A program made the translations under genes and the position numbers. 64,000 nucleotides of DNA from CAYQCE01 sp964415885 (lineage in GTDB: Bacteria > Zixibacteria > MSB-5A5 > JAABVY01 > JAHJOQ01): NCBI GenBank assembly GCA_964415885.1, contig CAYQCE010000001.1:52159-116158 (forward strand). Reading direction: 5' to 3'. The notes under the pieces are model-generated. The model made no database searches. It was not told where the DNA came from and saw nothing but the letters and a program-made list of their open reading frames with translations. Every line of letters starts with the position of its first letter. Position 1 is the first letter of the stretch. Of this stretch, positions 26,990 to 35,628 are shown in pieces.

Positions 26990-27742
26990 ATGATACGAAA
27001 GGTTGCAATACCGAAGTTCAAGGATTTTGTCGCCCCTCGGTTTGAGACTGCGAGCGTTATCCTGATTTGCACGGTGGCAGTCGGGAAGGTCACGGACACG
27101 TCAGTCATTGAAATCCGAGGATGCGAGGGATTCGCAAGAGCGCGTGCGGTTTGTGATGCGGGCGCCACGGTACTTATCTGTAGTGGAATCAAGAATTTCT
27201 ACCGCAATCTTCTGCAAGCTGAGGGAGTCGACGTAATCAGCGGAGTGGAGCTTTCGGTTAAGCTGGCGATAGCAGAATTTTTAGCCGGAAACCTCTCAGT
27301 CAAAGAACGGATTGAGAATGAGGCATCAGGCATCATACCACATGAAGACCTCGTCTGCTGGGCTCGTGATCTGTTCGAGAGTTCCGGTTATCGTGTCAGA
27401 GATGTTGCCGACTCCGCATCATTTCCAATCGACATGATCGCTGAGACGGTCTGTCCCGTATGCGACCAGCCCGTTGGTGTTGCGGTGTGCTGCGGGGCGC
27501 ATATTTACCGTACAGACCTCGAAATACAGGAGTTTCATCACGCTGAAGCATCGGATATCCACGCCAAGGTCTATATCCATCCGAGCGAAGAGACGATCGA
27601 AGAGTACTGCGCCGCTTGCGGAATTCAGTTGATAGATCCCAACCTCGACGACTTCAGCGAGGAGAACACTCGGATATCAGCTATCCCGCTGCTGAAAGGT
27701 CCTGTCAGAGGTCATGAGAAGGCTTTCGCAGACGGAGAATAG
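26990..27742 (+). CDS. NifX/NafY-like (NifB-Nafy domain) protein with Cys-rich tail
   Basis: The 250-residue product begins with a dinitrogenase iron-molybdenum cofactor biosynthesis (NifX/NafY/ORP-like) fold, about 1-110. It starts IRKVAIPKF and ends VLICSGIKNFYRNLLQAEGVDVISG. A C-terminal part (about 150-250) carries CPVCDQPVG...CCGAH and CAACG, a likely metal site. Proteins of this fold bind metal-sulfur cofactors; the orange-protein operons of sulfate reducers also contain one under sigma-54 control. No nif genes occur nearby, so nitrogen fixation is not implied. The ATG at 26990 is used; a GTG at 26981 would lie upstream of the predicted transcription start. It opens the operon encoding the membrane redox complex and probably senses or carries a cofactor for it. 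Confidence 0.75.
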   Translation: MIRKVAIPKFKDFVAPRFETASVILICTVAVGKVTDTSVIEIRGCEGFARARAVCDAGATVLICSGIKNFYRNLLQAEGVDVISGVELSVKLAIAEFLAGNLSVKERIENEASGIIPHEDLVCWARDLFESSGYRVRDVADSASFPIDMIAETVCPVCDQPVGVAVCCGAHIYRTDLEIQEFHHAEASDIHAKVYIHPSEETIEEYCAACGIQLIDPNLDDFSEENTRISAIPLLKGPVRGHEKAFADGE

Positions 27743-27795
27743 TAGTGATGAAAGAAATCGGCGAGGATAATTCATGAATAGATACTGGAGCGAGT

Positions 27796-29250
27796 ATGAG
27801 AACACAGCCTATTAGCGAGGAAGAGCGCAGGAAGGCTTTTGCCTCGGTGCGAAGCGATGAGATTGCCGAGAGGCAGAAGCTGCATGTGCGATACAACGTA
27901 GAGGACTTCGACATAGCGGATAGACCGCGTCGCTTTCTCGAGGCATTCGCGGCAATTCTGCGTCACACCAACTATCGCTTCGCCCTCGATCACTTCATTC
28001 GCATCTCGGCCAAATGCGCACGCTGTGCGGTTCAGTGCCCGGTGTACACGGCTACCGGAGATCCGCATGATATCCCGTGCTATCGATCCGAGTTGTTGTT
28101 GTCGGTTTACAGGAGACATTTCACGCTCGGGGGACTGCTCAAGGGTCGTCTCACAAGCACCGGTTATCTCACGGATGATCGGATCGATGAGATGGCGGAT
28201 TCGTTCTGGAACTGTACAGCCTGCCGGCGGTGCACTCTCGAGTGCCCGGTCGGGATAGATCACGCGCTCATAACGCACCTTGGGCGCTTCATCCTGAGCG
28301 AGATCGGAATCGCCCCCCGCGCGCTCGTGGTCAGTACGCGTGAGCAACTCGAGGGCAAGACGGGGAACACTTCCGCTATTCCGCTGCCTGCTTTGATAGA
28401 CACTCTCGAATTCCTCGAGGAAGACATCCAGGATGAGCTCGGGGTTAAGGTTGACTTCCCGATGGACGTCGAGAATGCCGAGTATCTCTTCGTGCCGGCT
28501 GTGTCCGACTACCTGATGGAGGCAGAGACACTGATGGGAATCGCTGCGGTGATGAAGGCCACGAACGCCTCCTGGACCATTGGAACTGAATACTATGATG
28601 CCATCAACTACGGCCTGTTCTATAGTGATCGAATCCTTGAGCGAGTGATACGGAAGCTATACGGCGAGTCCGAGCGGCTGAAATCGAAGAAGATACTGAT
28701 CGGAGAATGTGGTCACGCGTCGAGATCAGCGAAATATTACGTGCCGGTGCACTGTGGCGGCAGGGATGCCAAGCCAGTCCTCAATATCGTCGAATACACT
28801 CATCGGATGCTTGAAGAGGGAAAGCTCACTCTTCGTCCGAACACAATACCCGAACGTGTAACATATCATGACCCGTGCAACATCGCACGGCAAGGCTGGA
28901 TAGTCGATCAACCACGGGAAATCCTCAAGGCGTTCTGCTCTGATTATGTTGAGATGAAGCCCAACAAAACGGAGAACATCTGTTGTGGAGGGGGTGGTGG
29001 CACGGTCTCTATCGATGAACTGAGACCGTATCGCACTATAGTAGGCGGAAAGGCAAAGGCCGATCAGGTCCGCGATACCGGCGCCAAATACCTTGTTGCC
29101 CCGTGCGCCAACTGCAAAAAGCAATTGCGCGAATTGATGGAGGATCAGGGCGTCGACTGTGAGGTTGTTGGGCTGCATGATCTCGTCTACAAAGCAATCA
29201 TATTCGAAAAAGAAACCAAGACTGAAGAACTGAGTGCCAGGAGAGGATAA
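27796..29250 (+). CDS. HdrD/HmcF/TmcB-like iron-sulfur oxidoreductase subunit
   Basis: The 484-residue cytoplasmic subunit has two [4Fe-4S] ferredoxin motifs near residues 75-90 (CARCAVQCPVY) and 138-152 (CTACRRCTLECPVG). A C-terminal cysteine-rich CCG-type region follows with DPCNIAR, ENICCGGGGG and PCANCKKQL. This is the arrangement of the heterodisulfide-reductase D-like subunits of Hmc, Tmc, Dsr and related membrane complexes, where the subunit faces the cytoplasm and exchanges electrons with an unknown thiol or protein. It is the second gene of the sigma-54-preceded operon and lies 3 bases from the cytochrome b gene. The start has GGAGCGAG just upstream. The redox partner cannot be told from sequence. 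Confidence 0.85.
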   Translation: MRTQPISEEERRKAFASVRSDEIAERQKLHVRYNVEDFDIADRPRRFLEAFAAILRHTNYRFALDHFIRISAKCARCAVQCPVYTATGDPHDIPCYRSELLLSVYRRHFTLGGLLKGRLTSTGYLTDDRIDEMADSFWNCTACRRCTLECPVGIDHALITHLGRFILSEIGIAPRALVVSTREQLEGKTGNTSAIPLPALIDTLEFLEEDIQDELGVKVDFPMDVENAEYLFVPAVSDYLMEAETLMGIAAVMKATNASWTIGTEYYDAINYGLFYSDRILERVIRKLYGESERLKSKKILIGECGHASRSAKYYVPVHCGGRDAKPVLNIVEYTHRMLEEGKLTLRPNTIPERVTYHDPCNIARQGWIVDQPREILKAFCSDYVEMKPNKTENICCGGGGGTVSIDELRPYRTIVGGKAKADQVRDTGAKYLVAPCANCKKQLRELMEDQGVDCEVVGLHDLVYKAIIFEKETKTEELSARRG

Positions 29251-29253
29251 AAA

Positions 29254-29958
29254 GTGCAGGATTTGTTAGACTTCTTAAGAGGCCCAATCTTTCGGCTCAC
29301 TTTCGCCCTGATGGTCCTGGGTCTCCTCAGGATTCTCGTTTTGGATATTTGGGGTGCAGTGAGCGCATATAGCAAGGCCGGAGACAAGCGCCTCGCGTGG
29401 GGGGACGCTTTCCGCAAGACCGTATCGTGGCTGTTTCCACTGAAACGAGGGTTTACTAAGCGCCCACTATACAGCGCGGTGTCAATTTTCTTTCACATTG
29501 GGTTGATTGTCACACCGATTTTCCTGTTTGCTCATATTCAATTGTGGGATGGTTCGCTCGGGTTTTCCTGGTGGTCGCTGTCTGATTTTTGGGCCGATCT
29601 TCTTACACTGGCAACAGTGGTTTTCGGCATGCTTCTGTTCCTTGGCCGCATCGGAAGCAGGAATGCGAGATTCCTCAGTCGCAAGCAGGACTACATGTGG
29701 CCTTTGCTTCTGATCGTACCGTTCGTCACGGGCTATGTGTGCTCGAATTTCGCAATCAGTGCGAGATCATACGAGATGTCGATGCTCATACACATTGTCT
29801 CCGGCGAGCTGATCTTCGTTCTCATACCGTTCACCAAGATCGCACATTGCGCGATTATGCCGTTGTCGCAATTCGTAGTCGCGCTCTGCTGGAAATTCCC
29901 GGCTCGCGTTGATAGGAAAATTGCGCGGACTCTCGACAAGGAAGGAGCACCGGTATGA
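29254..29958 (+). CDS. Cytochrome b-type membrane subunit (TmcC/HmcE/NarI-like)
   Basis: The 234-residue integral membrane protein has five likely transmembrane segments (about 13-33, 70-93, 105-130, 145-165 and 175-200). Histidines suitable for haem b ligation include FHIG in the second segment, the pair MLIHIVSGE and IAHCAIMPL near the end. This matches the NarI/DsrM-like cytochrome b subunits that sit with HdrD-like proteins in Hmc and Tmc complexes and oxidise or reduce quinol. It starts with GTG at 29254 after GGAGAGGA and overlaps the next gene by four bases (ATGA), so translation is coupled. It should pass electrons between the membrane quinone pool and the HdrD-like subunit. Confidence 0.82.
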   Translation: MQDLLDFLRGPIFRLTFALMVLGLLRILVLDIWGAVSAYSKAGDKRLAWGDAFRKTVSWLFPLKRGFTKRPLYSAVSIFFHIGLIVTPIFLFAHIQLWDGSLGFSWWSLSDFWADLLTLATVVFGMLLFLGRIGSRNARFLSRKQDYMWPLLLIVPFVTGYVCSNFAISARSYEMSMLIHIVSGELIFVLIPFTKIAHCAIMPLSQFVVALCWKFPARVDRKIARTLDKEGAPV

Positions 29959-30713
29959 AGGCTATTCTCACCGATGTGACCAAATGTATCGGTTGCGAGG
30001 AATGTGTCGCGGCGTGCAAGGACTATAATCAACTGCCCGAGACCGAGCCTCGAGCGTGGCATAGAGACGACGGGCTCTCCGCAAGAAACTGGACCTCAAT
30101 ACTTCATAAACCGGGCCCCTACTATGTCCGTAAGCAGTGTCGGCATTGTCTTGCACCCGCATGCGAGTCGGCTTGTCCGGTCGGAGCACTGATAAAGACA
30201 GATGAGGGGCCCGTTGTATATGATGGCTCAAAATGTATCGGCTGTCGCTATTGCATGATAGCGTGTCCGTACGGCATTCCGCGCTATGACTGGGACAAGG
30301 CGGTGCCGTACATCCAGAAGTGCACGATGTGCTTCGACAGAGTAAAAAACGGCCATCAGCCGGCATGCACGGAAGCCTGTCCTACCGGTGCCACCATCTT
30401 CGGTGACCGCGATGAGTTGATTCGTGAAGCGTGGAGCAGGATCAGGAGGGAACCGGGAAAGTACATCGAAAGAGTCTACGGGGAATATGAAGTCGGCGGT
30501 ACATCGGTACTGTATATCTCCGATATCGACCTCGATTTTCTCACATACCCGATGAGATCGGGTAACAAGGTACTTCCGAACACAACGATGAACGCAATGA
30601 GCGCGGTCCCGCCCGCATTCATCGGAATGGGTGCGATCATGACCGGTATATACTGGATCACAAAACGCAGAGAGGAAGTGAATCGGAAAGAGAGCGAGGG
30701 GGGAGGCGAGTAG
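29955..30713 (+). CDS. HmcB/HybA-like four-cluster ferredoxin subunit with C-terminal membrane anchor
   Basis: The 252-residue protein holds four [4Fe-4S] binding motifs: CIGCEECVAAC (about 12-22), CRHCLAPACESAC (about 63-75), CIGCRYCMIAC (about 95-105) and CTMCFDRVKNGHQPACTEAC (about 118-137). It ends in one hydrophobic helix (about 215-235) followed by KRREE. It lacks an N-terminal twin-arginine signal, unlike many periplasmic HybA relatives, so its side of the membrane is open. In the family it is the electron wire between the NrfD-type subunit and other subunits. It overlaps the cytochrome b gene upstream by four bases, and its stop codon immediately precedes the NrfD gene. Confidence 0.85.
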   Translation: MKAILTDVTKCIGCEECVAACKDYNQLPETEPRAWHRDDGLSARNWTSILHKPGPYYVRKQCRHCLAPACESACPVGALIKTDEGPVVYDGSKCIGCRYCMIACPYGIPRYDWDKAVPYIQKCTMCFDRVKNGHQPACTEACPTGATIFGDRDELIREAWSRIRREPGKYIERVYGEYEVGGTSVLYISDIDLDFLTYPMRSGNKVLPNTTMNAMSAVPPAFIGMGAIMTGIYWITKRREEVNRKESEGGGE

Positions 30714-32612
30714 ATGAGAAAGGTAACGATATTCAAGTCCATCCTCTGGGCGATACTCGGGCTTGCGCTGGCATCCGGAATCACCCGTATGCTGTTCGGT
30801 CTCGGATCGATCACCAATCAGAGTGACGCTACGCCGTGGGGTCTGTGGAAGGGCATGAACGTGATTCCGGGAATAGCGCTGGCTGCCGGCGGCTTCGTTG
30901 TCACTGCAGTCATATATATCTTCCGGAGACACGAGTACAAGCGCTACGCCAGGGTGTCCGTTCTGCTTGCGTTTCTCGGCTATATCACCGCAGCAACTGC
31001 GCTCGTGGTTGAACTTGGGTTGCCATGGATGGTGTGGCATCCTGTGATCTATTGGCAGCATCATTCGGCGTTATTTGAGGTAGCCTGGTGCGTGATGTTA
31101 TATCTCGTCGTGCTTTTCCTCGAATTCGTGCCGGTGCCGCTTGAGGAAACAGGGAAGTTTCCGAGAGTACGTAACTTTCTCAACAGGTTCAAGATCGTGC
31201 TTGTGATTCTGGGCGTGATGATATCGACATTGCATCAATCATCGCTCGGAACGCTGTTTCTGATAACGCCTGAGAAACTCCACGCTCTCTGGTATTCGAA
31301 TCTGCTCCCCGTGCTCTTCTTCATATCCGCGGTGGCAGTGGGTCCATTGATGGTGATACTCGGAGTTCTCACGATATCGAAGCTCTACAACAAGGCAATG
31401 GAGAAGGAGAAACTCGCGAAACTCGGTTTGATTTCGGCGCTGGTTCTGATCGTGTATTCCGGAATCAGGTTCATAGACATGGCCGCCACTGATAAATTTG
31501 CGATTGCTTTCTCCGGAACCTGGCAAACCATTCTCTTCTGGATAGAGATGCTCTTGATTTTCTTCATACCTGTGATAGCCATGTCTGTCCGACGGTTCCG
31601 TTATTCGAATGCGGCTCTCTGGATTACTACTGTGAGTGCGGTTCTCGGGATCGGATTGAATCGTGCGAATATAGCGGGTATTATGCTGGTTCAGACCGGC
31701 GCAACGTACGTACCGACGATCTTCGAGCTGTTTATCAGCCTCGGGATAATCTCGGCGGCAGTCCTCGTGTTCCTCTTCTGCGTGGAGCGGTTCAAGATGT
31801 GGGAGGTGAAATGGGATGATCCACGAGAAAACCCGGATGTCAAGCCGGAATTCGACAGGTCAAGCGAAGCCTGGCTCGGTACGCCGCATCTTGCAAGACG
31901 TACCATTTTCTCTGCAGTGCTTATTGTGTTCGTCTCGATAGGATTCGCGCTCATCCCATATGATCGCATCAAAAGCGAAGGAGTTGTTGAGATAGATGTA
32001 AGGGAGGCGCTTGGAAGTGCATTGGAGGGCGATACGCTGATCATAGACGGAAATAGAGATGGCTACGCCGTAGAGTTCAGTCATCACGACCATGCCTACA
32101 ACGACAGCCTCGGCATTACATGCAGCGAATGCCATCACATGAATCTCCCGATGGACAAGAACTCCGGCTGCTATTCGTGTCATAGAGAGATGTATACGCC
32201 GGTTGACGCCTTCCGCCATGACTGGCATGCCGCACCGGAGGGAGCGAATCAGGCGTGTGCGAACTGTCATCCGGCAGGTTCGCGAAAGACCGCCGAGAAT
32301 GCCAGAGACTGCGCAGAATGTCACAAGGGGCTGGTGCCGAGTGATGCAAAGATCAAGGTCGCGGATTACGAGGCACCCTCGTACGTGGATGCGATGCACG
32401 GAGTCTGTGTGACTTGCCACAAGACCGAGGCGGCCAGGCGGCTCGGCCGTGAGAAACTCGGTCAGTGTGAGGCATGTCATTCGACTGCACGGATGCTCAC
32501 CGTCGAGGCAGAGGCCGTGGGCATCGACATAGACAGAGCGTTCGGAAGTGTCATCGTACCGAAAGTTGAAATCGACTCTGCAACGATCCCAGAGGGAGCA
32601 TCAAATGAGTAA
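30714..32612 (+). CDS. NrfD/HybB-type quinone subunit fused to a six-haem cytochrome c
   Basis: The 632-residue protein begins with an NrfD/HybB/HmcC-like domain of eight to nine membrane helices (about 10-370). A further helix (about 395-415) leads to a C-terminal multihaem cytochrome c domain. Six CxxCH motifs are present between about residues 470 and 590 (CSECH, CYSCH, CANCH, CAECH, CVTCH and CEACH), and extra His residues (HHDH, HDWH) could be distal ligands. In Hmc and related complexes NrfD and the cytochrome are separate proteins, so the fusion is distinctive. The cytochrome domain should lie outside the cytoplasm. ATG follows the previous stop directly. The gene overlaps the downstream receiver gene by eight bases, tying redox complex and signalling together. 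Confidence 0.85.
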   Translation: MRKVTIFKSILWAILGLALASGITRMLFGLGSITNQSDATPWGLWKGMNVIPGIALAAGGFVVTAVIYIFRRHEYKRYARVSVLLAFLGYITAATALVVELGLPWMVWHPVIYWQHHSALFEVAWCVMLYLVVLFLEFVPVPLEETGKFPRVRNFLNRFKIVLVILGVMISTLHQSSLGTLFLITPEKLHALWYSNLLPVLFFISAVAVGPLMVILGVLTISKLYNKAMEKEKLAKLGLISALVLIVYSGIRFIDMAATDKFAIAFSGTWQTILFWIEMLLIFFIPVIAMSVRRFRYSNAALWITTVSAVLGIGLNRANIAGIMLVQTGATYVPTIFELFISLGIISAAVLVFLFCVERFKMWEVKWDDPRENPDVKPEFDRSSEAWLGTPHLARRTIFSAVLIVFVSIGFALIPYDRIKSEGVVEIDVREALGSALEGDTLIIDGNRDGYAVEFSHHDHAYNDSLGITCSECHHMNLPMDKNSGCYSCHREMYTPVDAFRHDWHAAPEGANQACANCHPAGSRKTAENARDCAECHKGLVPSDAKIKVADYEAPSYVDAMHGVCVTCHKTEAARRLGREKLGQCEACHSTARMLTVEAEAVGIDIDRAFGSVIVPKVEIDSATIPEGASNE

Positions 32613-33030
32613 GACTGTGCTGATTGTGGACGATGAGCAGGATGTTGTCGACTATCTCTCTGCAGTATTGGATAGTTGCGGCTACGAGTCGATTGAGGCG
32701 TGCAATGCCGACGATGGATTCGCGGCTGCGTTAGCGCGCAAACCTGATTTGATCTGTCTTGATGTTATGATGCCGGAAGAATCCGGGGTTTCGCTCTATA
32801 TCAGGCTCAAGGAAAATGGTGAGCTGAGAGATACCCCGGTACTGATCATCAGCGGCATGGAGAGTGAGCAGGAGCGAGATATCCATGAGCTTGTTAGGGA
32901 GAAGTCGATTCCTCCACCGGATGAGTACATCGAGAAGCCGATCAACGTCGATCAGTTTATGCAGACAGTGAAGGCCCATCTCGGGTCGGAGCTGTCCGAC
33001 GAGTCCGACATTGTCAGGGGAGAGAATTGA
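32605..33030 (+). CDS. Single-domain response regulator (CheY-like)
   Basis: The 141-residue protein is one receiver domain: TVLIVDDEQDVVDYL near the start with the acidic pocket, the phospho-acceptor Asp in LICLDVMMPE (about 53), and the conserved Lys in YIEKPIN (about 112). The stretch between beta-4 and the Lys (EREQ...REKSIPPPDEY region) is longer than in CheY. The ATG at 32605 has AGAGGGAG upstream and overlaps the end of the NrfD-cytochrome gene. Its TGA overlaps the kinase ATG by one base. It has no output domain and probably works as a phosphate relay for the adjacent kinase. Confidence 0.85.
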   Translation: MSKTVLIVDDEQDVVDYLSAVLDSCGYESIEACNADDGFAAALARKPDLICLDVMMPEESGVSLYIRLKENGELRDTPVLIISGMESEQERDIHELVREKSIPPPDEYIEKPINVDQFMQTVKAHLGSELSDESDIVRGEN

Positions 33031-34508
33031 TGGCAGCGCGCAAAGCCAAGAATGACAACGGGCAGGGAGACTGGTTCTACAACAGTATTTTCGAGCAGGT
33101 GCCGTTCAATATCGCCGTGATCGACAGGGACTACAACATCGTCGATGCGAACAGGAACTTCAGCGAGTATTTCGGCAAGTGGAAGGGCAGGAAGTGCTAC
33201 AAGGTCTACAAGAACCTCGAGGCGCCGTGCATTGGCTGCAACGCGCAACTGACGTTTCAGGATGGTCGCGTTCGAGTGAGCGATGAATCGGGCGTCGATC
33301 AGCGGGGGCAGGAGGCACACTATGTCGTCCATATTGCGCCGCTCCGCAAACGCAGGAACTCGCAGGTGAATTATATAATCGAGATGTCGCGTGATGTTGT
33401 CGAAACGAAGAATCTGCAGATGGAGTATCAGCTCCTCTTCGAGAGAGTGCCTTGCTATATCACCGTTATCGATCGCAACTTCAAGATAATCCGCGCTAAC
33501 GAGAACTTTCGTGAGGTATTCGGCGATGTTCATGGCAAGCAATGCTATGAAGTCTACAAGAAGCGCAAAACGAAGTGTCCGAACTGTCCCGCAGAAAAGA
33601 CTTTCAGAGACGGCCAGGTTCATCATTCGAGTCAGGTTGGCGTGAAGAAGCGTGGGGAAAAGGCTCACTACATGCTGACCACCTCCCCGCTGAGCCGGAA
33701 TCTGAAAGATGTGGCTCACGTTATCGAGATATCCACGGATATCACTGAGACAAAGAAGCTCGAGAAGGAAGTCATCGAGGCAGAACGACTCGCGGCGGTT
33801 GGCCAGACAGTGGCTGGTTTGGCGCACAGCATCAAGAACATACTCATGGGACTCGAAGGTGGAATGTACATCGTCGGGCGGGCATTGAAGAAAGAAGATC
33901 GGAAGATGCTCGACAAGGGCTGGGATATGCTGGAACGTAATCTCAACAAGACGACATCTCTGGTTAGAGATTTCCTCAGCTTTGCCAAGGGGCGAGTCCC
34001 CGAACTGACTATGGTCAATCCGAACGATCTGGTCCGAGAGATTATCGATCTCTACGCAGAGATCGCTGCTGAAGCGGGGATTGCTCTCGAGGCGGAATAC
34101 GCGGCGCACATGAAGTACGCCGCTCTCGATCCCAAGGGGATACACACTTGTCTCACGAATCTAGTGTCAAATGCTATCGATGCCTGCGCAATGAGCAGCA
34201 AGAGTGATCGCAAGGTGACTATCTCTGTGGAGGATCGTAACGGAAGTCTGGAGTTTGTCGTGTCCGATAACGGTGCCGGAATGGACTATGATATTAAGCA
34301 GAAGCTCTTCACGACATTCTTCACTACGAAAGGTGGAAAGGGAACCGGCCTCGGACTTCTTACCACTCGCAAGATAGTCAAAGAACACGGTGGCAAAATA
34401 ACTGTGAGCTCTAAGAAGAAGAAGGGTTCGCGATTCAGGATGGTCTTCCCGCGAAAGCACCTTCGACAACTCTACAAAGAGGGAAGCCTGTCCGGGGATT
34501 CTAACTGA
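33030..34508 (+). CDS. PAS-PAS sensor histidine kinase with Cys-triad PAS domains
   Basis: The 492-residue soluble kinase has two PAS domains (about 18-130 and 135-245), a HisKA domain with H266 in GLAHSIKN, and an HATPase domain with NLVSNAIDA, DNGAGM and GKGTGLGLLT. Each PAS carries the same cysteine pattern, C56-x10-C67-x2-C70 and C172-x10-C183-x2-C186. Together with the similar triad in the sigma-54 activator at 25434, this suggests a shared metal- or iron-sulfur-based redox sensor. It is co-transcribed with the membrane redox complex and three receiver proteins, so it probably reports on the redox state produced by that complex. The ATG at 33030 has GGGGAG seven bases upstream. Confidence 0.85.
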   Translation: MAARKAKNDNGQGDWFYNSIFEQVPFNIAVIDRDYNIVDANRNFSEYFGKWKGRKCYKVYKNLEAPCIGCNAQLTFQDGRVRVSDESGVDQRGQEAHYVVHIAPLRKRRNSQVNYIIEMSRDVVETKNLQMEYQLLFERVPCYITVIDRNFKIIRANENFREVFGDVHGKQCYEVYKKRKTKCPNCPAEKTFRDGQVHHSSQVGVKKRGEKAHYMLTTSPLSRNLKDVAHVIEISTDITETKKLEKEVIEAERLAAVGQTVAGLAHSIKNILMGLEGGMYIVGRALKKEDRKMLDKGWDMLERNLNKTTSLVRDFLSFAKGRVPELTMVNPNDLVREIIDLYAEIAAEAGIALEAEYAAHMKYAALDPKGIHTCLTNLVSNAIDACAMSSKSDRKVTISVEDRNGSLEFVVSDNGAGMDYDIKQKLFTTFFTTKGGKGTGLGLLTTRKIVKEHGGKITVSSKKKKGSRFRMVFPRKHLRQLYKEGSLSGDSN

Positions 34509-34528
34509 AAGCGTGAAACGGAGATGCT

Positions 34529-35053
34529 ATGACTGAGGATAAACCGATGAGAATACTCGTCGTTGATGATGAAGAAGACGTCCGAGACTATCTGACCATG
34601 GCGTTGATGGATGCCGGCTTCGAGGTCGAGACTGCCTCCGATGGAATCGAGGCGATGGAGATGGTCGAGAAGAATCCGCCTGACTTAATCTCTCTCGATC
34701 TCGTGATGCCGCGCAAGTCGGGGGTTAGGCTCTTCCGGGAGTTGGCTAAAAAGTCGGAATGGGCCAAAATTCCGGTGCTGGTTGTTACCGGGCATGCTCG
34801 AGATGATCTCGGGCGGTCTGATCTCAACGAGCTGGTGATGTCCGGACCGGGTGTCTATCTCGAGAAGCCGGTGAAACCTGCGAATTACATTGCCGCGGTG
34901 AAAAAGCTTCTCGGTGTTGAGATATCGGAAGACGAGCGAAAAGGGATTGAGCAAACGAAGCTGCAGAGCGAGTTGAAGGACCTGATCGAGGATGCAGATC
35001 CGGAGACGCTCAAAGAGCTTCGTCAGATGGTCGAGAAGCGCAGGAAAAAATGA
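34529..35053 (+). CDS. Response regulator with C-terminal helical extension
   Basis: The 174-residue protein has a receiver domain (about 7-130). It has acidic residues in ILVVDDEEDVRDYL, phospho-acceptor Asp in LISLDLVMPRKSG (about 57) and conserved Lys in YLEKPVKP (about 115). A charged helical tail of about 40 residues (ERKGIEQTKLQSELKDLIED and following) is not a DNA-binding domain. It is likely a partner of the kinase upstream, 20 bases away, and the tail may mediate protein contacts. Start: ATG after GGAGATGCT. It is the second of three receiver proteins in the operon. Confidence 0.82.
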   Translation: MTEDKPMRILVVDDEEDVRDYLTMALMDAGFEVETASDGIEAMEMVEKNPPDLISLDLVMPRKSGVRLFRELAKKSEWAKIPVLVVTGHARDDLGRSDLNELVMSGPGVYLEKPVKPANYIAAVKKLLGVEISEDERKGIEQTKLQSELKDLIEDADPETLKELRQMVEKRRKK

Positions 35054-35096
35054 AAAGCTTGAGCGCGGATCAAATTGGAATCTACTGGAGGGATAA

Positions 35097-35450
35097 ATGG
35101 CTAAGAAAATACTGATAATCGACGACGAGCAGGACGTGATCGAGTATCTCACCGAACTGCTCGAAGCGAACGGATTCGTTACTTGCTCCGCCCATGACGG
35201 CAAGGAAGGTTTCGAGGTGCTGAAGCGGGAGAAACCGGACCTGATAACGCTGGATCTTCAAATGCCGGGTGACACGGGCACCGATTTTTACAGAAACATG
35301 CACCGAAGCGAGGAGTTTAAGCACATCCCGATCGTCGTGATCAGCGGCATTGCCGGAAAGCACCTGGCGATCAAGAAGCCTCTGGCCGTGCTTGACAAAC
35401 CAATCGACAGATTCCAGCTTCTCGAAACGGTGGAAGGCGCCCTGAACTGA
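35097..35450 (+). CDS. CheY-like response regulator
   Basis: The 117-residue protein is a bare receiver: ILIIDDEQDVIEYL with the acidic pair, phospho-acceptor Asp in LITLDLQMPGDTG (about 52), and Lys in VLDKPIDR (about 100). Spacing to the preceding gene is 43 bases, with GGAGGGATAA before the ATG. It ends the operon that began at the NifX-like gene; a convergent operon ends 180 bases on. No effector domain is present, so it must act by protein contact or relay. Confidence 0.85.
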   Translation: MAKKILIIDDEQDVIEYLTELLEANGFVTCSAHDGKEGFEVLKREKPDLITLDLQMPGDTGTDFYRNMHRSEEFKHIPIVVISGIAGKHLAIKKPLAVLDKPIDRFQLLETVEGALN

Positions 35451-35628
35451 TCGGGCTCCGACATGAGTTGGAGTATAGAATCCCGGCAATTTGTGCTCAG
35501 CGGGGGTGGGCTGATCAGCATCTATAAGAACCGCATATCTCAGGATTGCACGTCGAACTCTTGCTGACAAAAGCGTATCCTGTCAGTTTGGCGTGCCGTG
35601 GATAACGTGTCTTGCCTCGAAGTTGTCT

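Noticed and set aside
26990..27742. Evidence for nitrogen fixation
   Set aside because: The NifX-like fold alone is not diagnostic and no nifHDK or nifB genes occur in the window.
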